A DNA stretch of 64,000 nucleotides from Endozoicomonas sp. ISHI1. GTDB taxonomy: Bacteria > Pseudomonadota > Gammaproteobacteria > Pseudomonadales > Endozoicomonadaceae. Position 1 is the stretch's first letter. The number at the start of each line of letters is the position of its first letter. The notes beneath the pieces were generated by a model that worked only from the letters and a program-made list of their open reading frames with translations, was not told the DNA's origin and did not search any database. Shown piece after piece: positions 17,741 to 27,441 of this stretch. The DNA lies in contig NZ_JAGRPU010000012.1 of assembly GCF_024606225.1 (NCBI RefSeq), positions 62,001-126,000 of the forward strand, in the 5' to 3' direction. Made by a program: the position numbers and the translations under genes.

Positions 17741-18088
17741 TTGAACTTACCGGACCCCATCAGGCTCTATCCGGGACCCTGGGCAGTTGTAGCACTTTTT
17801 ATAGCACTGTCGCTTTTCCCTTCTGCCGTCATATCAACAGCTCAGGCGTCCGACAAATATGAAAAGTTAGCTAATATGTGTCGTGCCTGTCATGGTCAGG
17901 ATGGCAGTAATGAGTTCAATACCATCCCGAATCTCAAGTGGCAGAATCGAGATTACCTCATAACTCAATTAAGAGCTTTCAAAAGTGGAAAACGACAGGA
18001 CATCACCATGACCAAAGTTGCCCAGCTGCTCAGCGAAGAAGACATGTTGCGCCTTGCTGACTTTTTCTATGAAGGCAAAAAACCGTGA
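17741..18088 (+). CDS. Periplasmic c-type cytochrome (class I)
   Basis: A 115-aa monohaem cytochrome c. A signal peptide (about 1-36, hydrophobic AVVALFIALSLFPSAVI, cleaved near AQA/SD) is followed by the haem site CRACH at about residues 47-51 and a likely axial Met in DITMTKVA. No ATG is available after the upstream in-frame stop at 17702; TTG 17741 has AAAAGG eight bases before it. It lies upstream of a molybdopterin sulfite-oxidase-like gene, so it is probably the electron acceptor (SorB-like role, inferred). Confidence 0.85.
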   Translation: MNLPDPIRLYPGPWAVVALFIALSLFPSAVISTAQASDKYEKLANMCRACHGQDGSNEFNTIPNLKWQNRDYLITQLRAFKSGKRQDITMTKVAQLLSEEDMLRLADFFYEGKKP

Positions 18089-18174
18089 GTCGGCATACAG
18101 CCTTGAGCTTATGTACAACCTCTGCAATCTGAACAAAACGGCTGCATGCCAAAAGGTTAACCGGATACCAAATA

Positions 18175-19395
18175 ATGAACAGAAGAAATTTTCTGCAGCA
18201 TGCACTGACCGCATCCGCTGCTTCTATCTTGCCTGTAAGATGGGTATTTGCTGAAAAACGCCCTTCAGGTCTGAAACCTGTTGATATCTCCACAATGAAA
18301 TGGACCAAGGCAGAAGATCTGCCTGATTATTACACGATCCTGAACACCAACCCATTGAATGCCCATCCCGCTGAACACCTGCTGGACCCGGCCATCACAC
18401 CGGCAAACGTATCATTCGTACGCTGGAATGGTTCGATGCCGGATTTTGACAAGATAGACCCGAAGACCTGGACTCTTACTGTCGACGGCGAATCAGTCGT
18501 CAAATCCAGGACATACACCATCAATGAGCTCAAGAGCAAGTTCAAACACCGCACACAGAATCTGGTTCTGGAATGTGGCGGCAACAGCCGTAAAAACTTT
18601 TTCCCCGGCACCAAAGGTAACCAATGGAATAACGCAGCTGTTTACTGCTCAGAATGGACCGGTGTCCTGCTTAGCGACGTACTAAAAGACTGCGGAGTGA
18701 AAGAGGACGCAGTTTACATCGGTCACCACGGCATTGATAAACATTTGAGCGGCAAAGGCCCTGCCATTTCCCGCGGTGTTCCTATTGAAGCAGCTATGAA
18801 TGATAACGCTCTGGTCGCCTGGGCCATGAACGGTGATGATATTCCATTTCGCCATGGCTACCCTCTGCGTATTGTCTTTGCTGGCCGTCCGGCCTCCGTA
18901 TCCCAGAAGGCGGCCACCGGCATTAGCATTCGAAACAAGGTTCATGATGGCACCAAAATGGAAGCGCCTGCCTACCAGGTGCCCAAGTATCCTATAGCAC
19001 CCGGAGAGAAAGTGCCCAATGAGGACTTTGAAATCATTGAAGAAATGATCGTCAAGTCCTTGATCACATTCCCGCAGACCGGGGTTGAACTGCCATTGGG
19101 TAAAACTCAGGAAGTCAGGGGTCACGCCTGGGCTGGTTTGCGAGAAGTCGTCAAAGTTGAAGTAAGTTATGACTATGGTACTCGCTGGCATGAAGCCGAA
19201 TTGAGACAACCAGTCAACAAGGGGGCCTGGCAACAGTGGCGTATCAATCTGAATCTGCCAAGGCAGGGTTACTATGAAATCTGGGCCAAAGCCACCGACA
19301 GTAAAGGGGATTCCCAGCCTGTGGTGCAACCCCAGTGGAACCCAAAGGGCTATCTCTTTAATGGCTGCCACCGGATTGCAGTGAGGGTTGCCTGA
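18175..19395 (+). CDS. Periplasmic sulfite dehydrogenase-like molybdopterin oxidoreductase
   Basis: A 406-aa protein of the sulfite oxidase/SoxC/SorA family, expected to oxidise sulfite (or a related S or N compound) with electrons passed to cytochrome c. A Tat-type signal begins NRRNFLQ, fitting export of a folded molybdoenzyme. The molybdenum-binding domain has the ligand Cys in LECGGNSRKNFF (about residue 131), and the block RHGYPLRIVFAGRPA follows. The C-terminal Ig-like dimerisation domain has VKVEVSYDYGTRWHEAEL and GYYEIWAKATDSKGD. Its stop overlaps the next cytochrome start by one base (TGATG). Exact substrate is unproven. Confidence 0.9.
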   Translation: MNRRNFLQHALTASAASILPVRWVFAEKRPSGLKPVDISTMKWTKAEDLPDYYTILNTNPLNAHPAEHLLDPAITPANVSFVRWNGSMPDFDKIDPKTWTLTVDGESVVKSRTYTINELKSKFKHRTQNLVLECGGNSRKNFFPGTKGNQWNNAAVYCSEWTGVLLSDVLKDCGVKEDAVYIGHHGIDKHLSGKGPAISRGVPIEAAMNDNALVAWAMNGDDIPFRHGYPLRIVFAGRPASVSQKAATGISIRNKVHDGTKMEAPAYQVPKYPIAPGEKVPNEDFEIIEEMIVKSLITFPQTGVELPLGKTQEVRGHAWAGLREVVKVEVSYDYGTRWHEAELRQPVNKGAWQQWRINLNLPRQGYYEIWAKATDSKGDSQPVVQPQWNPKGYLFNGCHRIAVRVA

Positions 19396-19781
19396 TGTCG
19401 GGCTTCAGGCATCTCAGAATATTGCTGGTCTCTGCGTTATTTTCCGGAGCAGCTACGGCCGCATCTGATGAAGCGCCAAAAAAAGAATACCCCATTGACC
19501 CCAAATCCGGACTGAAAATGGCTCCGGGCTGGGAGATGGTTAACGCCCAGTGCAACGCCTGCCATAGCAGTCTTATTGTCAGTCAGCATAGTGGCGACAA
19601 AAATGCCTGGCGTGAGACCCTGCAGTGGATGATAGATACCCAGGGACTCTGGGATCTTTCTGAAACCTGGGAGCCGATCCTGGACTATCTCAGCACCCAC
19701 TATGGTGTTTCAGATATTGATATGAAGACTTTTCGAAGACTACCCCTTGACCCAGCCTCAATGCCTCCACCCAGAAAGTAA
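19395..19781 (+). CDS. Periplasmic monohaem cytochrome c, partner of the molybdoenzyme
   Basis: A 128-aa protein with a signal peptide (1-22, LLVSALFSGAATA) and a single haem motif CNACH at about residues 53-57. Translationally coupled to the upstream oxidoreductase. The rest (TLQWMIDTQGLWDLSETWEPILDYLSTHYGV) is similar in style to the small subunit of sulfite dehydrogenases. It probably receives electrons from the Mo centre. Confidence 0.85.
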   Translation: MSGFRHLRILLVSALFSGAATAASDEAPKKEYPIDPKSGLKMAPGWEMVNAQCNACHSSLIVSQHSGDKNAWRETLQWMIDTQGLWDLSETWEPILDYLSTHYGVSDIDMKTFRRLPLDPASMPPPRK

Positions 19782-19790
19782 GGACCCAAC

Positions 19791-20038
19791 ATGTTGAAAT
19801 CTATTGCTATACCCGTTGCAGCCATAGTAGGTGAATTACTATCAGCAATGCCAGCTCAGGCAGAAAACTCGCTAAAACCAGACCTGCTCAATGGCGAGCA
19901 ACTGGCCAGGCGGATGCCTATATGCAGGCCACAGCCGGCCAACTCTCTGAACAGGACATTATCGATGTTGCCGCCTACTACGGCTCCCTTCAGCCTGATA
20001 ACCTGAAGAGCAAAGCCGAAAAGGCATTGAGCCATTAA
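19791..20038 (+). pseudogene. Broken class I cytochrome c (haem site deleted, frameshifted)
   Basis: The frame opens with a good signal peptide (MLKSIAIPVAAIVGELLSA ... AQA) and the typical pre-haem stretch LLNGEQLA. The C-x-x-C-H motif and the middle of the protein are missing. A different frame then carries a recognisable cytochrome C-terminus, AYMQATAGQLSEQDIIDV followed by AAYYGSLQPD, up to a stop at 20036. The simplest reading is an internal deletion plus frameshift around 19908-19916 in what was a third cytochrome of this operon. Confidence 0.75.
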
Positions 20039-20229
20039 ATTCGCTCCCTCTGACAATTAACGCTCAATCTCCGGGCAAACTGAATTTTATCATCGACGGC
20101 AGATTAAACTGACAAACACGATATAGAGTCTAAACTTCTGCTCCAGAATCTACGATCTTATTGGCAGTAGCTGCCTGACTTGCTACACACTGCCGTTCAA
20201 GAAAAAAACAATACCCAAGAGGATGACTC

Positions 20230-21057
20230 ATGCGTCTATGTACCCTGATTTTCACTGCCAGTTTGGCGATGGCAAACTTTTTGCCTACTGCACAAGCAGC
20301 AGATCAAGCCACTGAAGAGGTCCAAAGTACCATTGCCGACGAACTGAAAGCTCTGGACCCCAACATTCCTATTACAAGTATTGAAAAAAGTGATTGGGAA
20401 GGCGTATTCAAGGTATTTCTGAAAGGCGGCAGTGTGATCTATACCAATAAAACCGGCAAACTGCTACTGCGTGGCGACATGCTGGAAATCAGAGATGGCC
20501 AGATCATCAACTTGACTGAAGAGATCCGTAATAAAGCCGTGGCCGATCAATTGAAAACGCTGAATAAAGAAGATCAGGTTGTCTTTTCACCCGAGGGAGA
20601 GACCAAAGGCGTTATTTATGCCTTTACAGATGTGGACTGTGGCTACTGCCGCAAGCTCCATCAGGAACTGCCAGAACTCAATAACATGGGCATAGAAGTC
20701 CGTTATCTGGCCTTCCCCAGAGGCGGCGTAAAATCCCCTGCCTACGCCAAAATGGTGGAAGCCTGGTGCTCACCCGATCGAAAACAAGCCCTTTCAGAGC
20801 TGAAAAACGGCAAAGACATTTCCAGCCATGCCTCCAAAGAGGACAAAGAAAAAAACCAATGCGAAGTTCTGGTTGATGAGCAATTAAAGCTGGGCCTGAC
20901 TCTTGGCGTAAGTGGAACTCCCGCTCTATTCCTTGAGAGCGGCAAAGCCATACCCGGCTACCGCCCAGCCGCAGGGATTGCCAGAATGATGGGAATCACA
21001 CCTCCCCCCGCTGTTGAACCCGCCCCTGCCGCTGAAGCTTCTGATTCCAAAAAATAG
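20230..21057 (+). CDS. dsbC: Thiol:disulfide interchange protein DsbC
   Basis: Periplasmic disulfide isomerase, 275 aa. Signal peptide (1-24, ending AQA), N-terminal dimerisation domain (about 30-95) and thioredoxin-like domain with active site CGYC in FTDVDCGYCRKLHQEL. The cis-Pro loop SGTPALFLESG is present. A Pro/Ala-rich tail (PPPAVEPAPAAEASDSKK) extends beyond the usual end. It normally follows xerD directly; here the sulfite-dehydrogenase module lies between. Confidence 0.95.
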   Translation: MRLCTLIFTASLAMANFLPTAQAADQATEEVQSTIADELKALDPNIPITSIEKSDWEGVFKVFLKGGSVIYTNKTGKLLLRGDMLEIRDGQIINLTEEIRNKAVADQLKTLNKEDQVVFSPEGETKGVIYAFTDVDCGYCRKLHQELPELNNMGIEVRYLAFPRGGVKSPAYAKMVEAWCSPDRKQALSELKNGKDISSHASKEDKEKNQCEVLVDEQLKLGLTLGVSGTPALFLESGKAIPGYRPAAGIARMMGITPPPAVEPAPAAEASDSKK

Positions 21058-21502
21058 AGAACAGCAGGGTATGGACCTGCTCCGTATTACCCGTTTCCAC
21101 TCAGCATAAGATCAGCGAACAACCATACGGCTCCATCCAATCTCCATCCAAACTTTTAAAGGTCACTGCGCTCCCAACGAGGGGCTATGGATGGAGAATT
21201 TCGCGAGTTTAGTTAAAAGAAAACCGGAAAGAGGCTTCCAGACTGTCAAGAAAGAACCTTGCTAGTGCTATCGTTCAGGACTGCAGTACCGTTATGGCTG
21301 AGCATTTCTAATGCTCTGACACATAGCTTCCGACCGTCGACAATAATGGCGAAAAGCCCCAAACAGTTCAGGCAGACTATCGCTCTCAAGGCCGGTTTGT
21401 GGCTATAATCCCCGATCCATTGATAAAAACCAGAGTGCTTTCTGTTTCTGAAAGCCGTCGACACAGACAGTGAGTTGAGATCAGCTCACGGGGGATAACA
21501 GT
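21058..21502 (+). promoter_or_regulatory. dsbC-hom intergenic region with a possible hom promoter
   Basis: 445 bases with no convincing gene. A perfect TATAAT at 21414-21419 lies 83 bases before hom, but its -35 is weak. An 8-bp inverted repeat CTCCATCC/GGATGGAG (21141-21148 and 21188-21195) with a 39-base loop is the only other structure noticed. No leader peptide rich in Thr/Ile codons was recognised. Confidence 0.4.
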
Positions 21503-22804
21503 TTGAAACCGGTCAAAGTAGGAATATGTGGCCTGGGTACCGTCGGCAGCGGTACGTTTAATGTACTGACACGCAATGCCATTAACATTGCTGCACGAAC
21601 TGGCAGACCCATCACTGTAGAGCAGATTGGTGCCCGTCGGGACAACCCCGCTGCTGATACCTCGACCACCCGGGTTACCCGTGACATTTTTGATGTCGCC
21701 CGTAATCCTGAAGTGGACATTCTGGTTGAAACCATTGGCGGATACGACGTTGCCAAGGAACTCATTCTCACAGCGATCCAACACGGCAAGCACGTTGTCA
21801 CGGCCAACAAAGCCCTGATAGCCGAACATGGCAATGAGATTTTTCAGGCTGCCCGTGAAAAAAATGTCGTGGTTGCCTATGAAGCGGCAGTGGCAGGTGG
21901 AATCCCGGTCATTAAGTGCCTGAGAGAGGGTCTGGCAGGCAACCGGATTAACTGGCTGGCGGGCATTATCAATGGAACAGGTAATTTTATTCTAACTGAA
22001 ATGGGCGACAAGAATCGTTCATTTGAAGAAGTACTTGCTGAAGCCCAGGCGCTGGGATATGCAGAAGCGGACCCCACCTTTGATGTAGAGGGTATTGATG
22101 CCTGCCATAAACTCACCATAATGGCTTCAATAGCCTTTGGTATTCCCCTGAACTTTGAGCGTGCCTATACAGAAGGTATCAGCCGCGTAACCCCGGCAGA
22201 TATTCAATATGCGCAAGAGCTGGGCTATAGAATCAAACATCTGGGCATTGCCCGACAGAGTATTGAAGGCGTTGAACTCAGGGTTCACCCGACCTTGATT
22301 CCCGCTTCCCGTCCACTAGCCAATATCAACGGAGTATTGAACTCTGTTGTAATCAATGCTGATGCCATCGGTGAAACCATGATGGTAGGGCCCGGTGCTG
22401 GTGCCGAACCGACAGCCTCTTCCGTTGTTGCTGACATCATGGACATTGCCAGAGCATTAGCAGCGCCCGAAGCAACCCCTAACCCGCTGGGCTTTTCTGA
22501 AGAGGCGTTAAAAAGCACTCCGGTTCTGTCCATTGGTGAAACTCTGAGCCCCAACTACCTGCGCATCCATGCTGACGACCACCCAGGTGTCATGAATGCC
22601 ATTACCCAAATTTTCAGTGACCACGGGATCAATATTGACGCCATCACCCAAAAAGCGATCCGTGAAAGCGATGGCTTCGCTGATATTGTCATCCTGACTC
22701 AAACCATCAAAGAGTCGGCACTGGATAAAGCCATTGTTGAAATTGAAGACCTGATCGATATCCAGGCCCCTGTTACACGCATTCGTGTTGAGACAATGGC
22801 CTGA
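21503..22804 (+). CDS. hom: Homoserine dehydrogenase
   Basis: Reduces aspartate semialdehyde to homoserine with NAD(P)H in Thr/Met biosynthesis. 433 aa, the monofunctional type. The Rossmann motif GICGLGTVGSG is at residues 7-17, the catalytic/substrate region is AGGIPVIKCLREGLAGN and GIINGTGNFIL, and a C-terminal ACT domain from about residue 350 (YLRIHADDHPGVMNAI) is likely to be a Thr feedback site. The start is TTG 21503, preceded by GGGGGAT and matching the family N-terminus MKPVKVGICG. Followed by thrC. Confidence 0.97.
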   Translation: MKPVKVGICGLGTVGSGTFNVLTRNAINIAARTGRPITVEQIGARRDNPAADTSTTRVTRDIFDVARNPEVDILVETIGGYDVAKELILTAIQHGKHVVTANKALIAEHGNEIFQAAREKNVVVAYEAAVAGGIPVIKCLREGLAGNRINWLAGIINGTGNFILTEMGDKNRSFEEVLAEAQALGYAEADPTFDVEGIDACHKLTIMASIAFGIPLNFERAYTEGISRVTPADIQYAQELGYRIKHLGIARQSIEGVELRVHPTLIPASRPLANINGVLNSVVINADAIGETMMVGPGAGAEPTASSVVADIMDIARALAAPEATPNPLGFSEEALKSTPVLSIGETLSPNYLRIHADDHPGVMNAITQIFSDHGINIDAITQKAIRESDGFADIVILTQTIKESALDKAIVEIEDLIDIQAPVTRIRVETMA

Positions 22805-22942
22805 AAACTGTCATTTGTCAGACAGATTCAGATTGAATTCCTGAGCGTATAAACCCCAGGGTTTATGCAAAAGAGTGAGGCTGAAGTCTTACTCTTCATG
22901 GCATAACAGCCATGAACTCACAAACAATAGATGGAATAGACC

Positions 22943-24367
22943 GTGAAATACATCAGTACCCGGGGACAGGGTGGAGAAAAAAGTTTTCAGGAAGTACTTC
23001 TGGCCGGGCTGGCCGAAGACGGTGGCTTGTATATCCCTGCCGAACTGCCCCAGTTTGATCAAGACAAAATTCGCTCACTAAGAGGCCTGCCCTACAACGA
23101 ACTGGCCTTTGAAGTCATCAAACCATTTGTGGCGGGTGAGATTCCTGACGACAAACTGAAGGAAATGATAGACGACAGCTATGCAACGTTTGCCCATGAA
23201 GCGGTTGCACCGTTAATTCAACTGAAAAGTCACCAGTGGGTTATGGAACTGTTCCATGGCCCGACCCTGGCTTTTAAAGATTTTGCCCTGCAGCTGCTGG
23301 GCCGATTACTGGACTACACTCTCACCGAGAGAGGTGAACGAGCTGTTGTTCTCGGCGCCACCTCCGGTGACACTGGCTCAGCAGCTATTGAAGGTTGTCG
23401 ACACAGTGAAGCACTGGATATTTTTATCCTGCATCCCTACCAGAGAGTCTCTGAAGTCCAGAGACGACAAATGACTACTGTTTTAGATAGCAACGTTAAC
23501 AACATCGCTGTTCAGGGTAACTTTGATGATTGTCAGGCCATGGTCAAACAGTGCTTTGCCGATCAATCTTTCCTGCCAGATTCATCAGAAAAAAACTCGT
23601 CCGGAAAAAAGACTCGCCTGGTGGCTGTCAACTCTATCAACTGGGCCCGCATCATGGCTCAGGTGGTTTACTACTTCCATGCAGCGCTGGAGTTGGGTGG
23701 CCCGGACAGAGAAGTTTCCTTTTCGGTACCCACCGGCAACTTCGGTGACATCTACGCGGGTTATATTGCCCGTGGTATGGGACTGCCAGTCAATAAACTG
23801 ATTGTTGCCACCAACCGTAACGACATTCTGCACCGCTTTTTCCAGAGCAACGACTATAGCAGGCAAGGCCTGGAACACACCCTGTCGCCTAGCATGGATA
23901 TCATGGTCTCAAGCAACTTTGAACGCCTGCTGTTCGACCTTCAGGATCGGGATGGCAATGCCCTTGCCAAACAGATGGCAGACTTCGAAAAAACTGGCAA
24001 GCTGGTAGTTTCACAACAGCGCTGGCAGAAGATCCGGGAGTTATTCGACAGCAGTCGTAGTGCTGATCAGGACACCTGCGATGCCATCAAAGACCTGTTT
24101 GATCGCACTGAATATTTAGCCGACCCTCATACCGTTATCGGTATCAGAGCGCTGGAAGAAGTTGACACAGACAGCCGTATTCCCAATGTTGTTCTGGCAA
24201 CAGCTCACCCGGTGAAGTTCCCCGAAGCCATTGAAAAAGCCGGTCTTGATGCTCCGGTACTGCCTCATCACCTGAGGGACCTTCCAGAGCGTGAAGAGCG
24301 TTATGAGGTGCTGGATAACGACCTGAACACTGTGAAAAGTTATATTCAGAGTCATCTGACTCGATAA
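22943..24367 (+). CDS. thrC: Threonine synthase
   Basis: PLP enzyme converting phosphohomoserine to threonine, 474 aa. N-terminal block YISTRGQGGEKSFQEVLL, PLP-lysine block GPTLAFKDFALQLLG (Lys at about residue 110), and phosphate-loop regions GATSGDTGSAAI and SVPTGNFGDIYAGY. 138 bases after hom, same strand, as in Pseudomonas where hom-thrC follow dsbC. A pair acting in the threonine pathway. Confidence 0.97.
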   Translation: MKYISTRGQGGEKSFQEVLLAGLAEDGGLYIPAELPQFDQDKIRSLRGLPYNELAFEVIKPFVAGEIPDDKLKEMIDDSYATFAHEAVAPLIQLKSHQWVMELFHGPTLAFKDFALQLLGRLLDYTLTERGERAVVLGATSGDTGSAAIEGCRHSEALDIFILHPYQRVSEVQRRQMTTVLDSNVNNIAVQGNFDDCQAMVKQCFADQSFLPDSSEKNSSGKKTRLVAVNSINWARIMAQVVYYFHAALELGGPDREVSFSVPTGNFGDIYAGYIARGMGLPVNKLIVATNRNDILHRFFQSNDYSRQGLEHTLSPSMDIMVSSNFERLLFDLQDRDGNALAKQMADFEKTGKLVVSQQRWQKIRELFDSSRSADQDTCDAIKDLFDRTEYLADPHTVIGIRALEEVDTDSRIPNVVLATAHPVKFPEAIEKAGLDAPVLPHHLRDLPEREERYEVLDNDLNTVKSYIQSHLTR

Positions 24368-24496
24368 ATCTTTGCGCAGGCAGCGTATCCCATGTTGCTG
24401 CCTGCTCTCATTTACCGCAATAACGATCCTGTGCTCCGTTCCTCTCTGTGATAGAGTAAGTCGATACTTTTTTACTGCAGATAATCCAGAACTGTC

Positions 24497-26215
24497 ATGC
24501 CGCTTCAGATCATTAGACGCACCAGCAACCCCTACCCATTAACTGATGGCATCCACCCCCTTCTCGCCCGTATATACAGTGCCCGGGGCATCAATCACCC
24601 TTCAGAAATCAGCCGCCAGCTAAAGGGTCTTCAGAGCTATAAAAGTCTCAAGGACATCGAAAAAGCAGCCAGTCTTCTGGCCGACGCTGTCTGTAAGCAG
24701 CAGCGTGTTTTAATCGTCGGAGACTTTGATTGCGACGGAGCCACCAGCAGTGCACTGGGTGTTCTGGCCTTAAGGCAGATGGGCGGAATAGCAGATTACC
24801 TGGTGCCTAACCGTTTTGAGTACGGTTATGGCCTGACACCGGAGATTGTTCAGGTCGCCAGACAATACCAGCCAGACGTTCTGGTCACCGTCGACAATGG
24901 TATCTCCAGCGTAGACGGCGTAGCAGCAGCAAAATCCCAAGGCTGGAAAGTCATCGTTACGGATCACCATCTGGCCGGCGAACAGATTCCAGAAGCAGAC
25001 GCCATCGTCAACCCCAATCAGCCAGACTGTCCTTTCAACGGTAAAAACACCGCCGGGGTGGGCATTATTTTTTACGTTATCTGCGCCCTGAGAACCGAGT
25101 TGCGCAGACGGGGCTGGTTTGAAGGAAAAACCGAGTTCAACCCTTTTCAGTTACTGGATCTCGTTGCATTGGGAACGATTGCTGACGTTGTCAGTCTGGA
25201 CGCCAACAACCGCATTCTGGCCTATCAGGGTCTGGCAAGAATTCGTGCAGGACATTGTCGTCCGGGGATTCAGGCACTGATTGAGATCTCAGGCCGACAG
25301 CAGTCCCGCCTGACCTCTTCCGACCTGGGGTTTGCCCTGGGACCTCGCCTGAATGCAGCAGGACGTCTGGATGATATGTCCACCGGTATTGAATTATTAC
25401 TGACAGAGCGCATCGAAACGGCACGGGAACTGGCCGCTGAGCTGGATGGCCTCAACCGGGACAGAAAAGAGATTGAAGCGGGAATGCAAGTCGAGGCCAT
25501 GAGCCACCTGTCCAGTTTGGAACTGGATAAGCATTCCGACTTACCCTGGGGCGTCAGTCTTTTTCGGGAAGGCTGGCATCAGGGTGTCGTAGGGATTCTG
25601 GCCTCAAGGGTGAAAGAGAAATTGCACCGCCCGGTGATTGCCTTTGCAGAAGCCGATAATGGCGAAATCAAAGGTTCAGCAAGGTCCATAAAAGGTCTGC
25701 ACATGCGTGATGCTCTGGACAGTGTTGCCCGGGAAAACCCGGGGCTGATCATCAAATTCGGCGGCCATGCCATGGCGGCAGGTCTGAGCATTTATAAAGA
25801 AGATTTTGAAGCATTCTCAGCGGCCTTTGACCGTATTGTTAAGCAGGAGCTCTCTTCTGAGCAGCTTGAAGCAGAAATCCATACCGATGGTGAACTGGGT
25901 GCCTCTGAACTGACTATGGATACAGCTCAACTGTTACGAGATAGTGGGCCATGGGGACAGAATTTTCCGGAGCCTTCCTTCGACGGTCGCTTTCAGATCA
26001 TTCAGCAGAGACTGGTAGGCCAAAAACATCTGAAGATGGTGCTTAAGCTGCCTTCCTCAGAATATTATGTCGATGCCATTGCCTTTAACATTGACCCCGG
26101 TCAATGGCCAAACCAGAACATAAAAACAGTTAATGTGGTTTATAAACTGGACATCAACGAATTTCGAGGCCAGCAGAGCCTGCAGTTGATCGTTGATCAC
26201 CTGGAATCAGCCTGA
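24497..26215 (+). CDS. recJ: Single-strand-specific exonuclease RecJ
   Basis: 5'-3' ssDNA exonuclease of the DHH family used in RecF-pathway and mismatch repair, 572 aa. The DHH domain shows VGDFDCDGATSSAL, VTVDNGISS and VTDHHLAGE (the DHH triad) with VNPNQPDCPFN. The DHHA1 domain has KFGGHAMAAGLSI at about residues 420-432, and a C-terminal OB-type part follows. All metal-binding blocks are present. Confidence 0.96.
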   Translation: MPLQIIRRTSNPYPLTDGIHPLLARIYSARGINHPSEISRQLKGLQSYKSLKDIEKAASLLADAVCKQQRVLIVGDFDCDGATSSALGVLALRQMGGIADYLVPNRFEYGYGLTPEIVQVARQYQPDVLVTVDNGISSVDGVAAAKSQGWKVIVTDHHLAGEQIPEADAIVNPNQPDCPFNGKNTAGVGIIFYVICALRTELRRRGWFEGKTEFNPFQLLDLVALGTIADVVSLDANNRILAYQGLARIRAGHCRPGIQALIEISGRQQSRLTSSDLGFALGPRLNAAGRLDDMSTGIELLLTERIETARELAAELDGLNRDRKEIEAGMQVEAMSHLSSLELDKHSDLPWGVSLFREGWHQGVVGILASRVKEKLHRPVIAFAEADNGEIKGSARSIKGLHMRDALDSVARENPGLIIKFGGHAMAAGLSIYKEDFEAFSAAFDRIVKQELSSEQLEAEIHTDGELGASELTMDTAQLLRDSGPWGQNFPEPSFDGRFQIIQQRLVGQKHLKMVLKLPSSEYYVDAIAFNIDPGQWPNQNIKTVNVVYKLDINEFRGQQSLQLIVDHLESA

Positions 26216-26353
26216 GCCTCCAAGGTAGAGAGGGTATTGCAAATTAGTGAGCTTTATGGTGCTGACAGCAGGGAGGCCGCTCTGTCATTGTTCTTTGCAG
26301 ATTTCTCAACTACTTTAGTGGCTATACCACTGTTTCCTGAAGACACAAAAAAA

Positions 26354-27001
26354 ATGACTGAGTCCCGAATTTCCGGTATTGCTGCCCCTCTTATTGTTTT
26401 AATCGTTTCATTAGGTCTATTGGTTCCGGGAATCACCCAACCCCTGATCACGCTTCAGGCAGATATGAGCCAACAGGTCTTGGTCATAGAAGGTCAGAAA
26501 ATTATGGAACAACAGTCCATTCACCCTGCCCTGCTGGCCATGGCCAACCAGTTTCTCTCTAATCTGAAGATGGATGGCCAGAGCCGGATTTATGACAAAA
26601 CCCGAAGCATTCTCGGCACTGCCAGTGACCTCTGGAATTTTGGCTACAAGTTTGTAGCCATTCTGATCCTGACCTTCAGTGTCCTGATCCCTGCCATTAA
26701 AAGTTTACTTTTGCTGGCGTCCTGTCATCCCTCATCACGAAGGGTCGCACTTAAAGTAAATGCTGTGCTCGGTAAATGGTCTATGGCGGATGTGTTCGCA
26801 ATGGGGGTTATAGTCGCCATGCTGGCCGCCAATGCCAATACTTCAGAAAGCGCTCTGTTGAGCTTTCAGGCAGAGCTGCATTGTGGATTTTATTTGTTTG
26901 TCGCCTACTGTCTGGTTTCAGGATTGGCAGGGCAGTTGTTGTTGAAAAATGGGTGCTTGAAGGATGGGTGTTTGAAAGAAGAATCATTGAAAGAGCAGTG
27001 A
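26354..27001 (+). CDS. PqiA-like (paraquat-inducible protein A) membrane protein
   Basis: About 215 aa with four hydrophobic segments and the PqiA-domain block GKWSMADVFAMGVIVAML. The PqiA family forms envelope lipid-transport systems together with MCE proteins, none of which is adjacent, so this is a stand-alone single-domain version. The frame is open back to a TTG at 26237 preceded by GAGAGGG, which would add 39 residues. I prefer ATG 26354 because the added residues are not hydrophobic and not family-like. The C-terminus ends in a small repeat (GCLKDGCLKEESLKE). Confidence 0.75.
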   Translation: MTESRISGIAAPLIVLIVSLGLLVPGITQPLITLQADMSQQVLVIEGQKIMEQQSIHPALLAMANQFLSNLKMDGQSRIYDKTRSILGTASDLWNFGYKFVAILILTFSVLIPAIKSLLLLASCHPSSRRVALKVNAVLGKWSMADVFAMGVIVAMLAANANTSESALLSFQAELHCGFYLFVAYCLVSGLAGQLLLKNGCLKDGCLKEESLKEQ

Positions 27002-27010
27002 TACAACTGC

Positions 27011-27403
27011 TCAATCTTCCATCTCACTCACCTGAAGCTCCAGAGCATCAATTGAAATTTTAATCTCAGCCAGACAGATGATCAGGGAAATCAGTAAAGC
27101 CAACAAGCTGATGCCAAAAATGATGAAACCCACCTGATATTGACCCAGATGAAGAAGAAACATAACCAAAACACAGCAGATAAAGCTGACAATACCAGCC
27201 CCCTGCATGTGCTTGATGAGTATCATTCGTCGTCTAAGGTTTTCCATCTGGCCTTTGATGTGAGGGTTGTCGGGATGCTTCTTAAACTCACCGTGAAGGT
27301 TTCTGATCAATGAAGCCAGAGCCAGAAACTTGTTGGTATAGGAAAGAAATAACAGAGAAATAGCCGGAAACAGCAAAGCGGGAGTTGTTAGATTCAGCTC
27401 CAT
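27011..27403 (-). CDS. DUF2721 membrane protein
   Basis: A 130-aa protein with three hydrophobic segments (about residues 7-30, 70-92 and 92-115) and a charged cytoplasmic loop (RNLHGEFKKHPDN). Matches the DUF2721 family by the N-terminal TPALLFPAISLLFLSYTNKF pattern. Unknown role. Convergent with the PqiA-like gene. Confidence 0.78.
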   Translation of the reverse strand: MELNLTTPALLFPAISLLFLSYTNKFLALASLIRNLHGEFKKHPDNPHIKGQMENLRRRMILIKHMQGAGIVSFICCVLVMFLLHLGQYQVGFIIFGISLLALLISLIICLAEIKISIDALELQVSEMED

Positions 27404-27441
27404 AGGACCTTATCTGAAATGACATGTTAAGGGGTGTCATA

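Noticed and set aside
18682-19371. 229-codon open frame opposite to the molybdoenzyme gene
   Set aside because: Shadow frame on the complementary strand; the plus-strand gene has a full family match.
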